A DNA stretch of 64,000 bases from Halanaeroarchaeum sp. HSR-CO. GTDB lineage: Archaea; Halobacteriota; Halobacteria; Halobacteriales; Halobacteriaceae. A program made the position numbers and the translations under genes. The notes under the pieces were generated by a model that saw only the letters and a program-made list of their open reading frames with translations, ran no database searches and was not told the DNA's origin. The first letter of the stretch is position 1. The number at the start of each line of letters is the position of its first letter. Location: NCBI RefSeq assembly GCF_024972755.1, contig NZ_CP087724.1:2688701-2752700 (forward strand), given 5' to 3'. Positions 25,124 through 33,876 of this stretch are shown here, one piece after another.

Positions 25124-26149
25124 ATGATCGACCTGCGAAGTGACACCGTCACCCTGCCGAGCGATGAGATGCGACGGGCGGCTGCCGACGCCGAGGTCGG
25201 CGACGACGTCTACCGGATGGACCCGACCGTGAACGAACTCGAAGCGCGAGCGGCCGAGATCGTGGGCAAAGAGGCCGCGCTGTTCGTGCCCTCCGGGACG
25301 ATGGGCAACCAGATCGCCGCCCGTGTACACACCGAGCACGGACAGGAGGCCCTCGTCGAGGCGGAGAGCCACGTCGTCCGGTGGGAGCTGGGCGGGTTCG
25401 CCGATCACAGCGGGCTGCAGGTCCGCACGCTCGACGGCGGTCCACGGGGCATCCCCTCGCCCGAGCAGGTCCGCGAGGGGTACGTCGAGGAGAGTCTCCA
25501 CCGGCCAGGCACGGGGCTGCTCTCCCTCGAGAACACTCACAACTACCGCGGTGGCATCGCCATCTCGCCCGAGAACCTCGCGGCGACCGCCGAGGCTGGT
25601 CGGGAGCTGGGTATCCCGGTCCACCTCGACGGCGCTCGCCTCTTCAACGCGGCACTGGCCCACGACGTGGACGTGACCGCGTTCACCGATTCGGTCGATA
25701 CGGTCATGTTCTGTCTCTCGAAGGGGCTGGGCGCCCCCGTCGGGTCGCTCCTCGCGGGTGACGAGGCCTTCATCGAGGAGGCTCGCCGGGTCCGGAAGCT
25801 CATGGGAGGCGGGATGCGCCAGGTCGGGATGATCGCGGGGCCCGGGCTCGTCGCCCTCGAGAACCGCGACCACCTCGCCGAGGATCACACGAACGCGAAA
25901 CGCCTCGCCGACGGACTCGCCGAAATCGACGGCCTCACCGTCCAGGAGCCGGAGACGAACATCCTGATGGTGGACACCGAGGGCACCGGGATGAATGCAA
26001 GCGAGTTCCGCGACCTGATCGAGGAGGTCGACGTCTACGGCGTCCCCCGCGACGGGACCGTCCTTCGGTTCACCACGAACTGGAACGTCGACGCGGACGA
26101 CATCGACGCGGCCGTCGAACGCATCGACGACGTGCTGGCCTCGCGCTAG
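25124..26149 (+). CDS. ltaE: Low-specificity L-threonine aldolase
   Basis: PLP enzyme of fold type I that cleaves threonine or allo-threonine to glycine and acetaldehyde. The 341-residue protein begins [13 protein letters not shown], the family N-terminus, has the cofactor loop [10 protein letters not shown], and has the Schiff-base lysine in [24 protein letters not shown] is the other diagnostic segment. It overlaps a small membrane gene on the opposite strand by 4 bp. Confidence 0.94.
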   Translation: MIDLRSDTVTLPSDEMRRAAADAEVGDDVYRMDPTVNELEARAAEIVGKEAALFVPSGTMGNQIAARVHTEHGQEALVEAESHVVRWELGGFADHSGLQVRTLDGGPRGIPSPEQVREGYVEESLHRPGTGLLSLENTHNYRGGIAISPENLAATAEAGRELGIPVHLDGARLFNAALAHDVDVTAFTDSVDTVMFCLSKGLGAPVGSLLAGDEAFIEEARRVRKLMGGGMRQVGMIAGPGLVALENRDHLAEDHTNAKRLADGLAEIDGLTVQEPETNILMVDTEGTGMNASEFRDLIEEVDVYGVPRDGTVLRFTTNWNVDADDIDAAVERIDDVLASR

Positions 26150-26274
26150 TCCCGCCCGCGGTCCATCCCCTCGCGGAAGCCGACGAGGGTCCGCCGGATC
26201 ATGAGAAACAGAAAGAAGACGAACAGCAACAGCGCGCCGAGGATGAAGAGAAACGCCGGGTCCAGGGGTACCAT
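26146..26274 (-). CDS. Small single-helix membrane protein
   Basis: A 42-residue frame with one long Leu/Phe-rich membrane helix ([17 protein letters not shown]) followed by a basic-acidic tail [19 protein letters not shown] 26274 gives a compact protein, and the longer open frame upstream is not coding in character. It ends in a 4-bp overlap with ltaE. Function is unknown, but the hydrophobic-then-charged layout argues that it is real. Confidence 0.55.
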   Translation of the reverse strand: MVPLDPAFLFILGALLLFVFFLFLMIRRTLVGFREGMDRGRD

Positions 26275-26391
26275 ACTCCATCGGTGGCCGTCGCGGGACA
26301 AAGGCGTTTCGTCCGTTTCGGGTCGAACGCCTGCCACGCGCGGTTTTGCTTGAAAAACAATTAAACAGTGGGCCGTCGTGATTCGAACGTA

Positions 26392-27072
26392 ATGTCCGGC
26401 CTCTTGCCCTCCAGTTCGGAGCCGGAGCCGCCCGACGGCGAACCCCGCGTCATCGGCGTGGACGAGGACGACGCCGAGGACGTCCTCGCCGCGCTCTCCT
26501 CGGAGACGGCCCGCTCGCTGTTCGCGGCCATCCACGACCAGCCATCGACGCCCTCCGAACTCGCCGACCGTACCGAGACGTCCCTGCAGAACGCCCAGTA
26601 CCACCTCGAGAAACTCGACGACGCCGACCTGATCGAAGTCGTCGACACCCGCTACTCCGCGAAGGGCCGGGAGATGAACGTCTTCGGCCCGAGCGGGGCC
26701 CCGGTCGTCCTCTTCGCCGGCGGGGATACTGCGGGGAGCGACGTCCGCGCGGCGCTCTCGAGTCTCCTCGGAGGCGTCGGCATCCTCGCCGTCGCCAGCC
26801 TCGCCGTCCAGGAGTTGTTCGGTGGCGGTATCGGGGCACTCCTCCCGTCCGGGAGCGGCGGGGACGGTGCGACCGCGCCACAGACCACCTCGGGCGGGGA
26901 CGCCGGCGCGATGGTAGTCCAGGAGGAGGCCGCGACGACCGTCGCAGAGACCACGACCTACCAGGCGGAGGCGGCGTCGGGAGCCGCGAGCCTCCCACCG
27001 GGACTCCTGTTCTTCGTCGGCGGGGCGCTCGTGCTCGGGCTGGCGGCCCTCTGGTGGTACGCCCGGCGGTGA
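26392..27072 (+). CDS. Membrane-anchored winged-helix (ArsR-like) regulator
   Basis: A 226-residue protein whose N-terminal part (residues about 25-95) is an ArsR-type winged helix (SSETARSLFAAIHDQPSTPSELADRTETSLQNAQYHLEKL). Two hydrophobic segments follow, one at about residues 125-147 and one at the C-terminus (LLFFVGGALVLGLAALWWY), linked by a low-complexity Gly/Ala/Thr loop. This is a familiar haloarchaeal class of membrane-tethered regulators with unknown signals. An AATTAAAC element about 30 nt upstream makes ATG 26392 the probable leaderless start; the earlier GTG at 26368 is disfavoured. Confidence 0.78.
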   Translation: MSGLLPSSSEPEPPDGEPRVIGVDEDDAEDVLAALSSETARSLFAAIHDQPSTPSELADRTETSLQNAQYHLEKLDDADLIEVVDTRYSAKGREMNVFGPSGAPVVLFAGGDTAGSDVRAALSSLLGGVGILAVASLAVQELFGGGIGALLPSGSGGDGATAPQTTSGGDAGAMVVQEEAATTVAETTTYQAEAASGAASLPPGLLFFVGGALVLGLAALWWYARR

Positions 27073-27202
27073 GAAGTGGTGGTCGCCGGGTAACTACAAC
27101 GCGCGTTTGAGCATACGTCGAGTATTTGATAGTGCGCCCCGATTGTCTCGGTAGGGCATCGCGGGTCCGCCCACACCCGCGACGCCCGTGTCCCACGCCC
27201 CA

Positions 27203-27736
27203 CTACTGGCCGTCCCCACTGGCCGACCGGCCCTCCACCGCGATCCGGGACACCGCAGTCCCGTCGGTCGTCCGGATCGCCCCTTCTACACTGCCCTTTT
27301 CGACCGACAGCTCGGCGTACGTCCGATGCCCACCCCGCGGTTGCTCGTGGCTCCCTGGATTGACGAGGAGGAGGCCCTCCACCCGTTTCGCGAGCGGTCG
27401 GTGGGTGTGCCCCGAGATAACGACGTCCGCCCCCCGTTCCCGACCGAAGTAGACGAGTCCCATCTCCCCGCCCCGCTGGGTATGCGTCACCGCGAACCGA
27501 ACGCCGCCTTCCTCGAAGACGCGGGCTGGCGGCAGGCGCTCGGTGACCGTTGCATCGTCGGCGTTGCCGTGGACGGCGTACAGCCGGTCGGATTCGCGCT
27601 GGACGGCCTCCAGGGCAGCTTCGCTGGTGAAGTCGCCGGCGTGGACGACGGTCTCGGCCCGCCGAACCGACCGGGCGACGGCCCCGTCGAGGATGTACTC
27701 CCCATCCGCGTGCGTGTCGGAGACGACCGCGATCAT
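27203..27736 (-). CDS. YfcE-family metallophosphoesterase
   Basis: A 177-residue calcineurin-like phosphodiesterase. All metal-binding motifs of the MJ0936/YfcE family are present in order: SDTHAD, VHAGDF, HGNADD, THTQRG and SGHTHRP. These small archaeal enzymes hydrolyse phosphodiesters in vitro, and the physiological substrate is unknown. The C-terminal tail is variable. It is divergent from the CDF gene across 81 bp. Confidence 0.9.
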   Translation of the reverse strand: MIAVVSDTHADGEYILDGAVARSVRRAETVVHAGDFTSEAALEAVQRESDRLYAVHGNADDATVTERLPPARVFEEGGVRFAVTHTQRGGEMGLVYFGRERGADVVISGHTHRPLAKRVEGLLLVNPGSHEQPRGGHRTYAELSVEKGSVEGAIRTTDGTAVSRIAVEGRSASGDGQ

Positions 27737-27817
27737 GGCAGACGGTCAGCGGCGGAGCCGTGAATGCGTTGCGCCCGGGCGAACGGTTTTGTGGGGGTCC
27801 CGCGAATGCCCGGATGG

Positions 27818-28762
27818 ATGGCAAGTAGCACGTCGGTCGTGATCGCCGCGCTGTTCGCGAACGCCGCCATCGCCGTGCTGAAGTTCGGCGGCTTCCTGTT
27901 GACCGGCAGTCCGGCGATGCTCTCGGAGACCTACCACTCCATCTCCGACACCGGCAACCAGGTGTTCTTGCTCGTGGGCATCCGGTATGGCGCCCAGGAC
28001 GCGACGCGAGCCCACCCCTTCGGCTACGGCAAGGCGCAGTTCTTCTACAGCTTCCTGGTGAGCGTGTTGCTGTTCGGCATCGCGGGCTGGGAGTCCGCAA
28101 AACACGGTTACCACGCCATCCTCGAGGGGCAGTCCGCCGCGCTCACCGGGACCGTCACGGTGTTGGGGAGTACGTTCCCCGCCGTCTGGGTCAACTACAC
28201 CGTCCTCCTCGCAGCCATGGTCTTCGAGGGGTACGCGTTCAAGAAGGCCTACCGGGCGATGGTCGTCGACATCCGCCGCCACGACTGGTCGGGCTTTCGC
28301 GAGGCGTTCCGCAAGACGAGCAACGTCACGACCCTGACAGCGTTCACCGAGGACACCATCGCGTTGCTGGGGCTGGGTCTGGCCTTTTTCGGCATCCTCG
28401 GTACGCAAGTGACCGGCAATCCCCTGTTCGACGCGACCGCCGCGTTCCTCATCGGTCTCCTGTTGATGGGCTTCGCTGTGGCGCTCGCCTGGGAGAACAA
28501 GCGCCTCCTCCTGGGCGAGAGCCTCCCGAAGACCGACGAGACCGCGCTCCGCCGGATCGTCGCCGAGTGGGAAGGAGTCACCGACGTCGTCGACTTCCGG
28601 ACCGTCTACTTCGGCCCCAACGACGTCCTCGTCACCGCGGACATCGAGTTCGAATCGGATCTCGACACCGAATCGATGGACGACGTCATCACCGACATCG
28701 AGGACGCACTCGTCGAGTACGACGAAGCCGTCTCGAAGGTCTACATCGAACCGGAATTCTGA
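27818..28762 (+). CDS. Cation diffusion facilitator (CDF) family transporter
   Basis: A 314-residue divalent-metal/proton antiporter with six helices. The metal-site motif HSISDTGNQ is on helix 2 and HPFGYGKAQFF follows. A C-terminal cytoplasmic domain (about residues 230-314) matches the CDF ferredoxin-like dimer domain and is strongly acidic. Two ATGs, 27806 and 27818, are possible starts. 27818 is preferred because helix 1 begins right after it, but the difference is four residues. Metal specificity cannot be read from the sequence. Confidence 0.9.
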   Translation: MASSTSVVIAALFANAAIAVLKFGGFLLTGSPAMLSETYHSISDTGNQVFLLVGIRYGAQDATRAHPFGYGKAQFFYSFLVSVLLFGIAGWESAKHGYHAILEGQSAALTGTVTVLGSTFPAVWVNYTVLLAAMVFEGYAFKKAYRAMVVDIRRHDWSGFREAFRKTSNVTTLTAFTEDTIALLGLGLAFFGILGTQVTGNPLFDATAAFLIGLLLMGFAVALAWENKRLLLGESLPKTDETALRRIVAEWEGVTDVVDFRTVYFGPNDVLVTADIEFESDLDTESMDDVITDIEDALVEYDEAVSKVYIEPEF

Positions 28763-28829
28763 GGGATCCGGAGTCGAGTATCGAGAGCGCTCCGACGCCG
28801 TGTCCCGAGAGCGGTCCCGAGTCCCGCAG

Positions 28830-28835
28830 TTTATA
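28830..28835 (+). promoter_or_regulatory. TATA box for the helicase gene
   Basis: TTTATA lies 28 nt before GTG 28863. Transcription should begin at or near that codon, which excludes the longer frame starting at 28800. Confidence 0.6.
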
Positions 28836-28862
28836 CCCCAAGCCGTCCAATCACGGACCGAC

Positions 28863-31037
28863 GTGGCAACCGACGACTATCCCCGTTTCTTCCCGAAGCC
28901 GGAGCCCTACGAGAACCAGGGGCCCGCGATGGAGCGTATCGCCGAGTCCCTCGAGGAGGGCCGCGACGTGCTCTTCGAGGGAGCCTGCGGGACCGGGAAG
29001 ACGCTCGCGGCACTCGCGCCAGCCCTGGCGTATGCTCAGGCCAACGACAAGACGGTCGTCATCACGACGAACGTCCACCAGCAGATGCGCCAGTTCATTC
29101 ACGAGGCCCGCGAGATCAACGGTCAGCGACCCATCAACGCGGTCGTCTTCAAGGGAAAGTCCTCGATGTGCCACATCGACGTCGACTACGAGGAGTGTCA
29201 GGTCCTCCGGGACAACACTCACGACCTCGTCGACGCCCAGGCCGAACTCGAAGAGCTCCGGGAGCGCGAGCGCGAGTTGCTCGAACGCTCCCAGGCGGGC
29301 AGCGGCGAGGCGGCAGAGAGCCGACAGACGGTCCTCGAGGAGATCGATCAACTCGAGGCCCAGATCGAAGAACTCCAGTCCGCGAACACCTGCGAGCACT
29401 ACTACAACAACGTCACCCGGGAGGGCGACGCCTTCTTCGGGTGGCTCTACGACGACGTCCGCACCCCCGAGGACATCTACGACTACGCCGACGACCGGGG
29501 CTACTGCGGCTACGAGTTGCTCAAGGAGGGGATGGACGGCGTCGACCTCGCCGTCGCGAACTACCACCACCTCCTCGACCCGTCGATTAGAACGCAGTTC
29601 TTCCGGTGGCTCGGCCGGGACCCCGCCGAGGTAGTGGCCGTCTTCGACGAGGCGCACAACGTCGAGGACGCGGCCCGCGACCACGCGACGCGGACGCTCA
29701 GCGAACGAACGCTCGACGGCGCCCTCGACGAGATGGTCGACCGGGACGACCCCCGGGCCGAGGCGGCCCTTCGCGTGTTCCGCCCATTTCGGGCCGGCCT
29801 CGTCGAGACCTACGACGAGTCGTTCGGCTTCGGTGGTCGCGAAGCCATCGGGCCGAACTGGGAGGACGTCCCCGTGGCGAACGACGAGGGGCGGGACGAC
29901 CTCACCCTCGCCTTCCTCCAGCGGTACGAGGGGCCGGACATCGAGGACGACCTGCGTCTCGCCCAGCAGATCGGCGTCGACCTCGACAAACAGTACGAGG
30001 AGGCGTACAAGCGCGGCGAGGCGAACACCCGCGCGGAGAGCCAGACGCTCGCCGCGAGCGTCTTCATCGAGGCCTACCTGACCGAGGGCGACGAACTCGG
30101 CCAGTATCCCACCCTCGCGGTCCGCCGCGACGAGGGGCGCGACGAGGTCTACGGTCGAGCGGAGCTCTACACCTGCATCCCGCGGCGCGTCACCGAGCCC
30201 CTGTTCGACCAGGTGCACGCGTCGGTCCTGATGAGCGCGACGTTGCGCCCCTTCGACGTGCTCGCGGACGTCCTCGGCCTCGAGGACCCCGAGACCATGG
30301 CCTACGGGTTGAGCTTCCCGGAGTCCCGCCGACGGACCTTCGCCGTCGACGTCCCCCCACTGTTCGCGAGCAAGCGAGAGGACCAGTCCGTCCAGCGGAC
30401 CATCACCGACGCGCTGGCCGACGCCATCCGGTTCACCCCCGGGAACACCCTGCTCTTCTTCCCGAGTTACAGCGAGGCCGAGCGCTACCACGACCTGCTG
30501 GCCGACCGGACCGATTCGAGACGGTATCTCGACCGGCCAGGGGTCTCCGTGGAGGAGCGACGGTCGGAGTTCGTCGCGGAGGACGACGCCGTCATGTTCA
30601 CCTCGCTGTGGGGGACCCTGGCGGAGGGCGTCAGTTTCGACGGGGACGACGCTCGCACTGTCGCCGTCGTCGGCGTCCCGTACCCGCATCTGGACGAACG
30701 GGCCGATGCCGTCCAGACCGCCTACGCGGAGGCCTTCGGCGACCGCGCCGACGACGCTGGCTGGCGCTACGCGGTCGAGATTCCGACCGTCAGGAAGACC
30801 CGCCAGGCACTCGGACGGGTGTTGCGCTCGCCCGACGACTTCGGAGTCCGCGCACTGCTCGACCGGCGCTACACCGCCCGCAGTCGGACCGAGATGGGCG
30901 AGTACAGCGTCAACGAGACGTTCCCTCCAGAGGAGCGCGCCGAACTCGTCGACGTCCAGCCCCAGAAACTCAAGTTCGCGATGCTCAATTTCTTCCAGGG
31001 TCTGGACGCGTACGATGGCGACCCCCCGACGCCCTGA
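28863..31037 (+). CDS. XPD/Rad3/DinG-like superfamily 2 DNA helicase
   Basis: A 724-residue helicase of the Fe-S-containing XPD/DinG group, which unwinds DNA 5' to 3'. Walker A is GACGTGKT at about residues 40-47, and the DEAH box is VFDEAHNVED. Four cysteines between them (in SMCHID, YEECQV, NTCEHYY and GYCGYE) suit the 4Fe-4S domain. The C-terminal helicase half has MSATLRPFD and a motif VI ending QALGRVLRSPDDFG. A charged coiled insert (LRERERELLERSQ...) lies between the second and third cysteines. GTG 28863 is set by the TATA box 28 nt upstream. Confidence 0.9.
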   Translation: MATDDYPRFFPKPEPYENQGPAMERIAESLEEGRDVLFEGACGTGKTLAALAPALAYAQANDKTVVITTNVHQQMRQFIHEAREINGQRPINAVVFKGKSSMCHIDVDYEECQVLRDNTHDLVDAQAELEELRERERELLERSQAGSGEAAESRQTVLEEIDQLEAQIEELQSANTCEHYYNNVTREGDAFFGWLYDDVRTPEDIYDYADDRGYCGYELLKEGMDGVDLAVANYHHLLDPSIRTQFFRWLGRDPAEVVAVFDEAHNVEDAARDHATRTLSERTLDGALDEMVDRDDPRAEAALRVFRPFRAGLVETYDESFGFGGREAIGPNWEDVPVANDEGRDDLTLAFLQRYEGPDIEDDLRLAQQIGVDLDKQYEEAYKRGEANTRAESQTLAASVFIEAYLTEGDELGQYPTLAVRRDEGRDEVYGRAELYTCIPRRVTEPLFDQVHASVLMSATLRPFDVLADVLGLEDPETMAYGLSFPESRRRTFAVDVPPLFASKREDQSVQRTITDALADAIRFTPGNTLLFFPSYSEAERYHDLLADRTDSRRYLDRPGVSVEERRSEFVAEDDAVMFTSLWGTLAEGVSFDGDDARTVAVVGVPYPHLDERADAVQTAYAEAFGDRADDAGWRYAVEIPTVRKTRQALGRVLRSPDDFGVRALLDRRYTARSRTEMGEYSVNETFPPEERAELVDVQPQKLKFAMLNFFQGLDAYDGDPPTP

Positions 31038-31038
31038 G

Positions 31039-31524
31039 CTATCCGTGGGCGGCCAGATAGGTGACCGCCTGCTCGACCAGGGCCGGGTTCGGGGTCGCCA
31101 CGGGCCGGACGGCTCGTATCTCCGCTATCGCGTCGTCAAGCGATCGGTCCTCCTCCATGGCGATGGTCGTCGCCAGGAGGGTCGTGCTCCGCGAGACCCC
31201 CGCCTTGCAGTGGACGAGCAGCGACCCGTCCGCCCGATAGAGACGGCGGGTCGTGTCGACCGCTGCCTCGAAATCCGGCCACTCGTTCTCCGGGCCATCG
31301 ATCAGTGGGTGATGGTGTGTGGTCAGTGGATAGGACGTCTGGGTCGCCGAGACCACGTACTCGAACCGCCGGTCGTGCTGGGCCGAATCCGCCGACCGCC
31401 AGTTACCGATGAACAGCGGTCGATCGCCGATCCGGCGGATGACCGGGCGGTCCTCGACGTAGCCGACCGGTCGGACGACCGGTTCGTCGGACGCCGATCC
31501 AGGAGACCGCTCGTCGGTGGGCAC
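31039..31524 (-). CDS. Dual-specificity protein phosphatase-like protein
   Basis: A 161-residue cysteine phosphatase. The signature HCKAGVSRST contains the catalytic Cys and Arg of the CxxxxxR P-loop, and HHHPLIDGPENEWPDFE provides the general-acid Asp region. It likely dephosphorylates proteins or small phosphates, but the target is unknown. It converges on the helicase gene with a 1-bp gap and lies 51 bp from the RNA ligase-like gene, probably in the same leftward unit. Confidence 0.85.
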   Translation of the reverse strand: MPTDERSPGSASDEPVVRPVGYVEDRPVIRRIGDRPLFIGNWRSADSAQHDRRFEYVVSATQTSYPLTTHHHPLIDGPENEWPDFEAAVDTTRRLYRADGSLLVHCKAGVSRSTTLLATTIAMEEDRSLDDAIAEIRAVRPVATPNPALVEQAVTYLAAHG

Positions 31525-31575
31525 AGTTCGAGATGGGCACTGCTCGCTGATGAGCGTTCCCCCTGAACCGGCGTC

Positions 31576-32088
31576 TCACGCCGGTAGCGAGACCGATTCG
31601 ATGCGTTCGCCGTGGCGGGCGTCGTAGAATTCGAGTTCGTCGACCGTCCAGGAGACCGTCTCCAGCGGCGCGTTCCGGAGTCGCTCGAATGCCCTGTCGT
31701 CGCCACCGCGTGCGAGGGTGACGTGGGGGGTATACTCGTCACCCTCGAGGTCGGGGAGCGCCCCGAGCGCGTCGGCCAGTCGCTCGTGGAGCGAGCGGAG
31801 ACCCGGGCTCTCCACACCGAGATAGGCGACCGGACCGCGACCGTGCGGCGGGTCCTCGAAGACGCCGACCGAACCGATGCGGGCTTCGAAGGCGGGAGCG
31901 CCGCTGAGCGCCGCTCTGGCCCGTCGTTCGGCACCCAGGTACTCCCGGCGGTCGTCGGCGTCGAGTCGTTTGACGACCAGCGTCCGCGTGCGACCGTCCC
32001 GAATCCGGTCGAAGCCCACGAGCGCCGGTCGCAGCGCATCGACGGCCTCGTGGACCGCGGACGGCAACGGGACGTTCAGACTGTACAC
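31576..32088 (-). CDS. 2'-5' RNA ligase/LigT-like protein with an altered first HxT motif
   Basis: A 170-residue member of the 2H phosphoesterase (LigT/ThpR) fold. The second catalytic motif is intact as HVTLARG. The first, expected as HTL or HLT after the second strand, reads RTLVVKRL, so the first catalytic His appears replaced by Arg. The family joins or opens 2'-5' or 2',3'-cyclic phosphates in RNA. The loss suggests altered or lost activity, unless my alignment of the first motif is off. It is part of a leftward group with the phosphatase and a small membrane protein. Confidence 0.75.
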   Translation of the reverse strand: MYSLNVPLPSAVHEAVDALRPALVGFDRIRDGRTRTLVVKRLDADDRREYLGAERRARAALSGAPAFEARIGSVGVFEDPPHGRGPVAYLGVESPGLRSLHERLADALGALPDLEGDEYTPHVTLARGGDDRAFERLRNAPLETVSWTVDELEFYDARHGERIESVSLPA

Positions 32089-32149
32089 GGTCGGTGTTCG
32101 GCGTGGGGCGATTTGTGGTTGACGCTCGAATCGGTCGGCGACGGGCGAC

Positions 32150-32341
32150 TCAGAACCGGTCCAACAGCCAGAGGACGACCAGCCCCACGACGGCGACCGC
32201 GAGGAGGATGGGGAGAACCTCGAAGACGAACCAGAACGTCAACTGGAGGACGAGTTGCACGGCCCACAGTACGAGAATGACGACGAGCAGGAGGAGGGCG
32301 ACCCGCAAGAGGGTCGATCCGTCGAGGGATGGGCGGTTCAT
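32150..32341 (-). CDS. Small two-helix membrane protein
   Basis: A 63-residue protein that is nearly all hydrophobic after a short polar N-terminus. Two helices (LLRVALLLLVVILVLWAVQL and LPILLAVAVVGLVVLWLL) can be drawn, ending with DRF. Similar small proteins are common in haloarchaea with no known function. It is divergent from the arginine leader and argG. Confidence 0.6.
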   Translation of the reverse strand: MNRPSLDGSTLLRVALLLLVVILVLWAVQLVLQLTFWFVFEVLPILLAVAVVGLVVLWLLDRF

Positions 32342-32408
32342 CGGGCATGCGTAGGCCTACCGTGACAATAAGCCTGTGGAACGGCGAGCGTTGCGCGCGA
32401 ACGAAGCG

Positions 32409-32417
32409 TTAATATAC
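32409..32417 (+). promoter_or_regulatory. TATA box of the argGH transcription unit
   Basis: TTAATATAC lies about 26-34 nt before the ATG of the small leader ORF at 32443 and about 215 nt before argG. This predicts a 5' leader of close to 190 nt, long for a haloarchaeon. Confidence 0.5.
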
Positions 32418-32442
32418 TGCCCCCAGTAACGACCCAATACCG

Positions 32443-32535
32443 ATGCACGCTCCGGCCAGCGCCGTGGGTTCGCCCGCCGCTAGCCAGGAGTCCGTCTCCA
32501 TTCTCGCGGTCCGACGACGACCGGGGTCCTTCTAG
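32443..32535 (+). CDS. Candidate arginine leader peptide upstream of argG
   Basis: A 30-codon frame beginning MHAPASAVGS and ending VRRRPGSF. Its ATG sits where the TATA box predicts the transcript start, so it would be translated as a leaderless ORF. Three consecutive CGA Arg codons lie eight codons from the end of the frame. A 6-bp GC-rich inverted repeat overlaps its stop codon. The layout resembles amino-acid attenuation leaders: ribosome stalling at Arg codons could alter the hairpin and expression of argG 93 nt downstream. No such system is established in haloarchaea to my knowledge. Chance is possible, as the peptide is not acidic and is very short. Confidence 0.4.
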   Translation: MHAPASAVGSPAASQESVSILAVRRRPGSF

Positions 32536-32540
32536 ACCCC
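32523..32540 (+). terminator. Hairpin over the leader-ORF stop codon
   Basis: GGGGTC and GACCCC form a perfect 6-bp stem with loop CTTCTA, and the TAG stop (32533-32535) spans the loop and the second arm. No run of U follows, so intrinsic termination is not proven; it may act as a regulatory stem. Confidence 0.35.
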
Positions 32541-32628
32541 CTACCATTCCTCCATCGACCGGACTCGTCGCTCGTTGCAACTCGTCGCGGCACCGTCTCT
32601 CGATTACACCCCCACCAACCACACCACA

Positions 32629-33873
32629 ATGTCACAGGAAACCGTCGCACTCGCCTTCTCGGGCGGGCTCGACACCACGGTCAGCGTACCGCTGCTCAAA
32701 GAAGAATACGGCTACGACGACGTTATCGGCGTCACCGTCGACGTCGGCCAACCCCAGGCCGAGTTCGACGAGGCGACCGAGACCGCCGAGGCACTCGACC
32801 TCGAACACTACGTCGTCGACGCCACCGAGGAGTTCGCCGACGTCTGCTTCGACGCGGTCCAGGCGAACGCCACCTACCAGGGCTACCCACTCGGTACCGC
32901 CCTCGCACGCCCGGTCATCGCCCAGAAGATCCTGGACGTCGCCGAGGAACACGGCGCGACCGCCGTCGCCCACGGCGCCACCGGGAAGGGCAACGACCAG
33001 CTCCGCTTCGAGGCGGTCTGGCGCCAGTCCGACCTCGACGTCATCGCCCCCATCCGCGAACTCGGCCTCACGCGCGAGTGGGAGATAGAGTACGCCGAGG
33101 AGAAGGGCCTGCCAGTCGACGCCGGCAACGACGGCGAGTGGTCCATCGACTCGAACCTCTGGAGTCGCTCCGTCGAGGGCGGCGACCTCGAGGATCCGGC
33201 ACACGTCCCGACCGAAGACATCTACGACTGGACCGTCGCGCCCACGGCCGAGACGGAGACAGTCGAGATAACCTTCGAGGCCGGCGTGCCGGTCGCCGTC
33301 GACGGCGACGAGATGGCCCCAGTATCCCTCATCGAGTACCTCAACGACCTCGCCGGCCAGTACGGCGTCGGTCGCACGGACCTCATGGAAGACCGCATGC
33401 TCGGGCTGAAGGTGCGCGAGAACTACGAGCACCCGGCGGCCACCACGCTCCTCGCCGCCCACGAAGCCCTCGAAGGGCTGGTATTGACCAAAGACGAGCG
33501 CCAGTTCAAGAACTCCGTCGACCAGGAGTGGGCCGAGAAGGCCTACGAGGGGCTGCTCTCCGTCCCGCTCGTGAGCGCCCTCGACGGCTTCATCGCCGAG
33601 ACCCAGACCGCCGTAACCGGCACGGTGACCGTGAAGTTCGAGGGCGGCCAGGCTCGCCCCGTCGCCCGCGAGAGCGACTACTCGGTCTACTCCGAATCGG
33701 CCGCTTCCTTCGACACCGCGGGCGTCCTGGGCGACATCACGCAGGACGACGCAACCGGCGTCGCGAAATACCACGGCTTCCAGGGCCGCCTCGCCAACGC
33801 CGCGAAATCGGAGACCGAGACCACGAAGCCAACCCACGAACTGACCGCCGACGGCGGCGCTGACGAGGAATAA
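32629..33873 (+). CDS. argG: Argininosuccinate synthase
   Basis: Condenses citrulline and aspartate with ATP to argininosuccinate. The 414-residue protein has the PP-loop AFSGGLDTTVSVPLL near the N-terminus and the family segments AHGATGKGNDQLRFE and NDGEWSIDSNLWSRSVEGGDLED. ATG 32629 starts the conserved region; the frame is open to a TTG upstream, but that lies in the leader. No Shine-Dalgarno site is seen. It is followed after 3 bp by argH. Confidence 0.97.
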   Translation: MSQETVALAFSGGLDTTVSVPLLKEEYGYDDVIGVTVDVGQPQAEFDEATETAEALDLEHYVVDATEEFADVCFDAVQANATYQGYPLGTALARPVIAQKILDVAEEHGATAVAHGATGKGNDQLRFEAVWRQSDLDVIAPIRELGLTREWEIEYAEEKGLPVDAGNDGEWSIDSNLWSRSVEGGDLEDPAHVPTEDIYDWTVAPTAETETVEITFEAGVPVAVDGDEMAPVSLIEYLNDLAGQYGVGRTDLMEDRMLGLKVRENYEHPAATTLLAAHEALEGLVLTKDERQFKNSVDQEWAEKAYEGLLSVPLVSALDGFIAETQTAVTGTVTVKFEGGQARPVARESDYSVYSESAASFDTAGVLGDITQDDATGVAKYHGFQGRLANAAKSETETTKPTHELTADGGADEE

Positions 33874-33876
33874 CGG

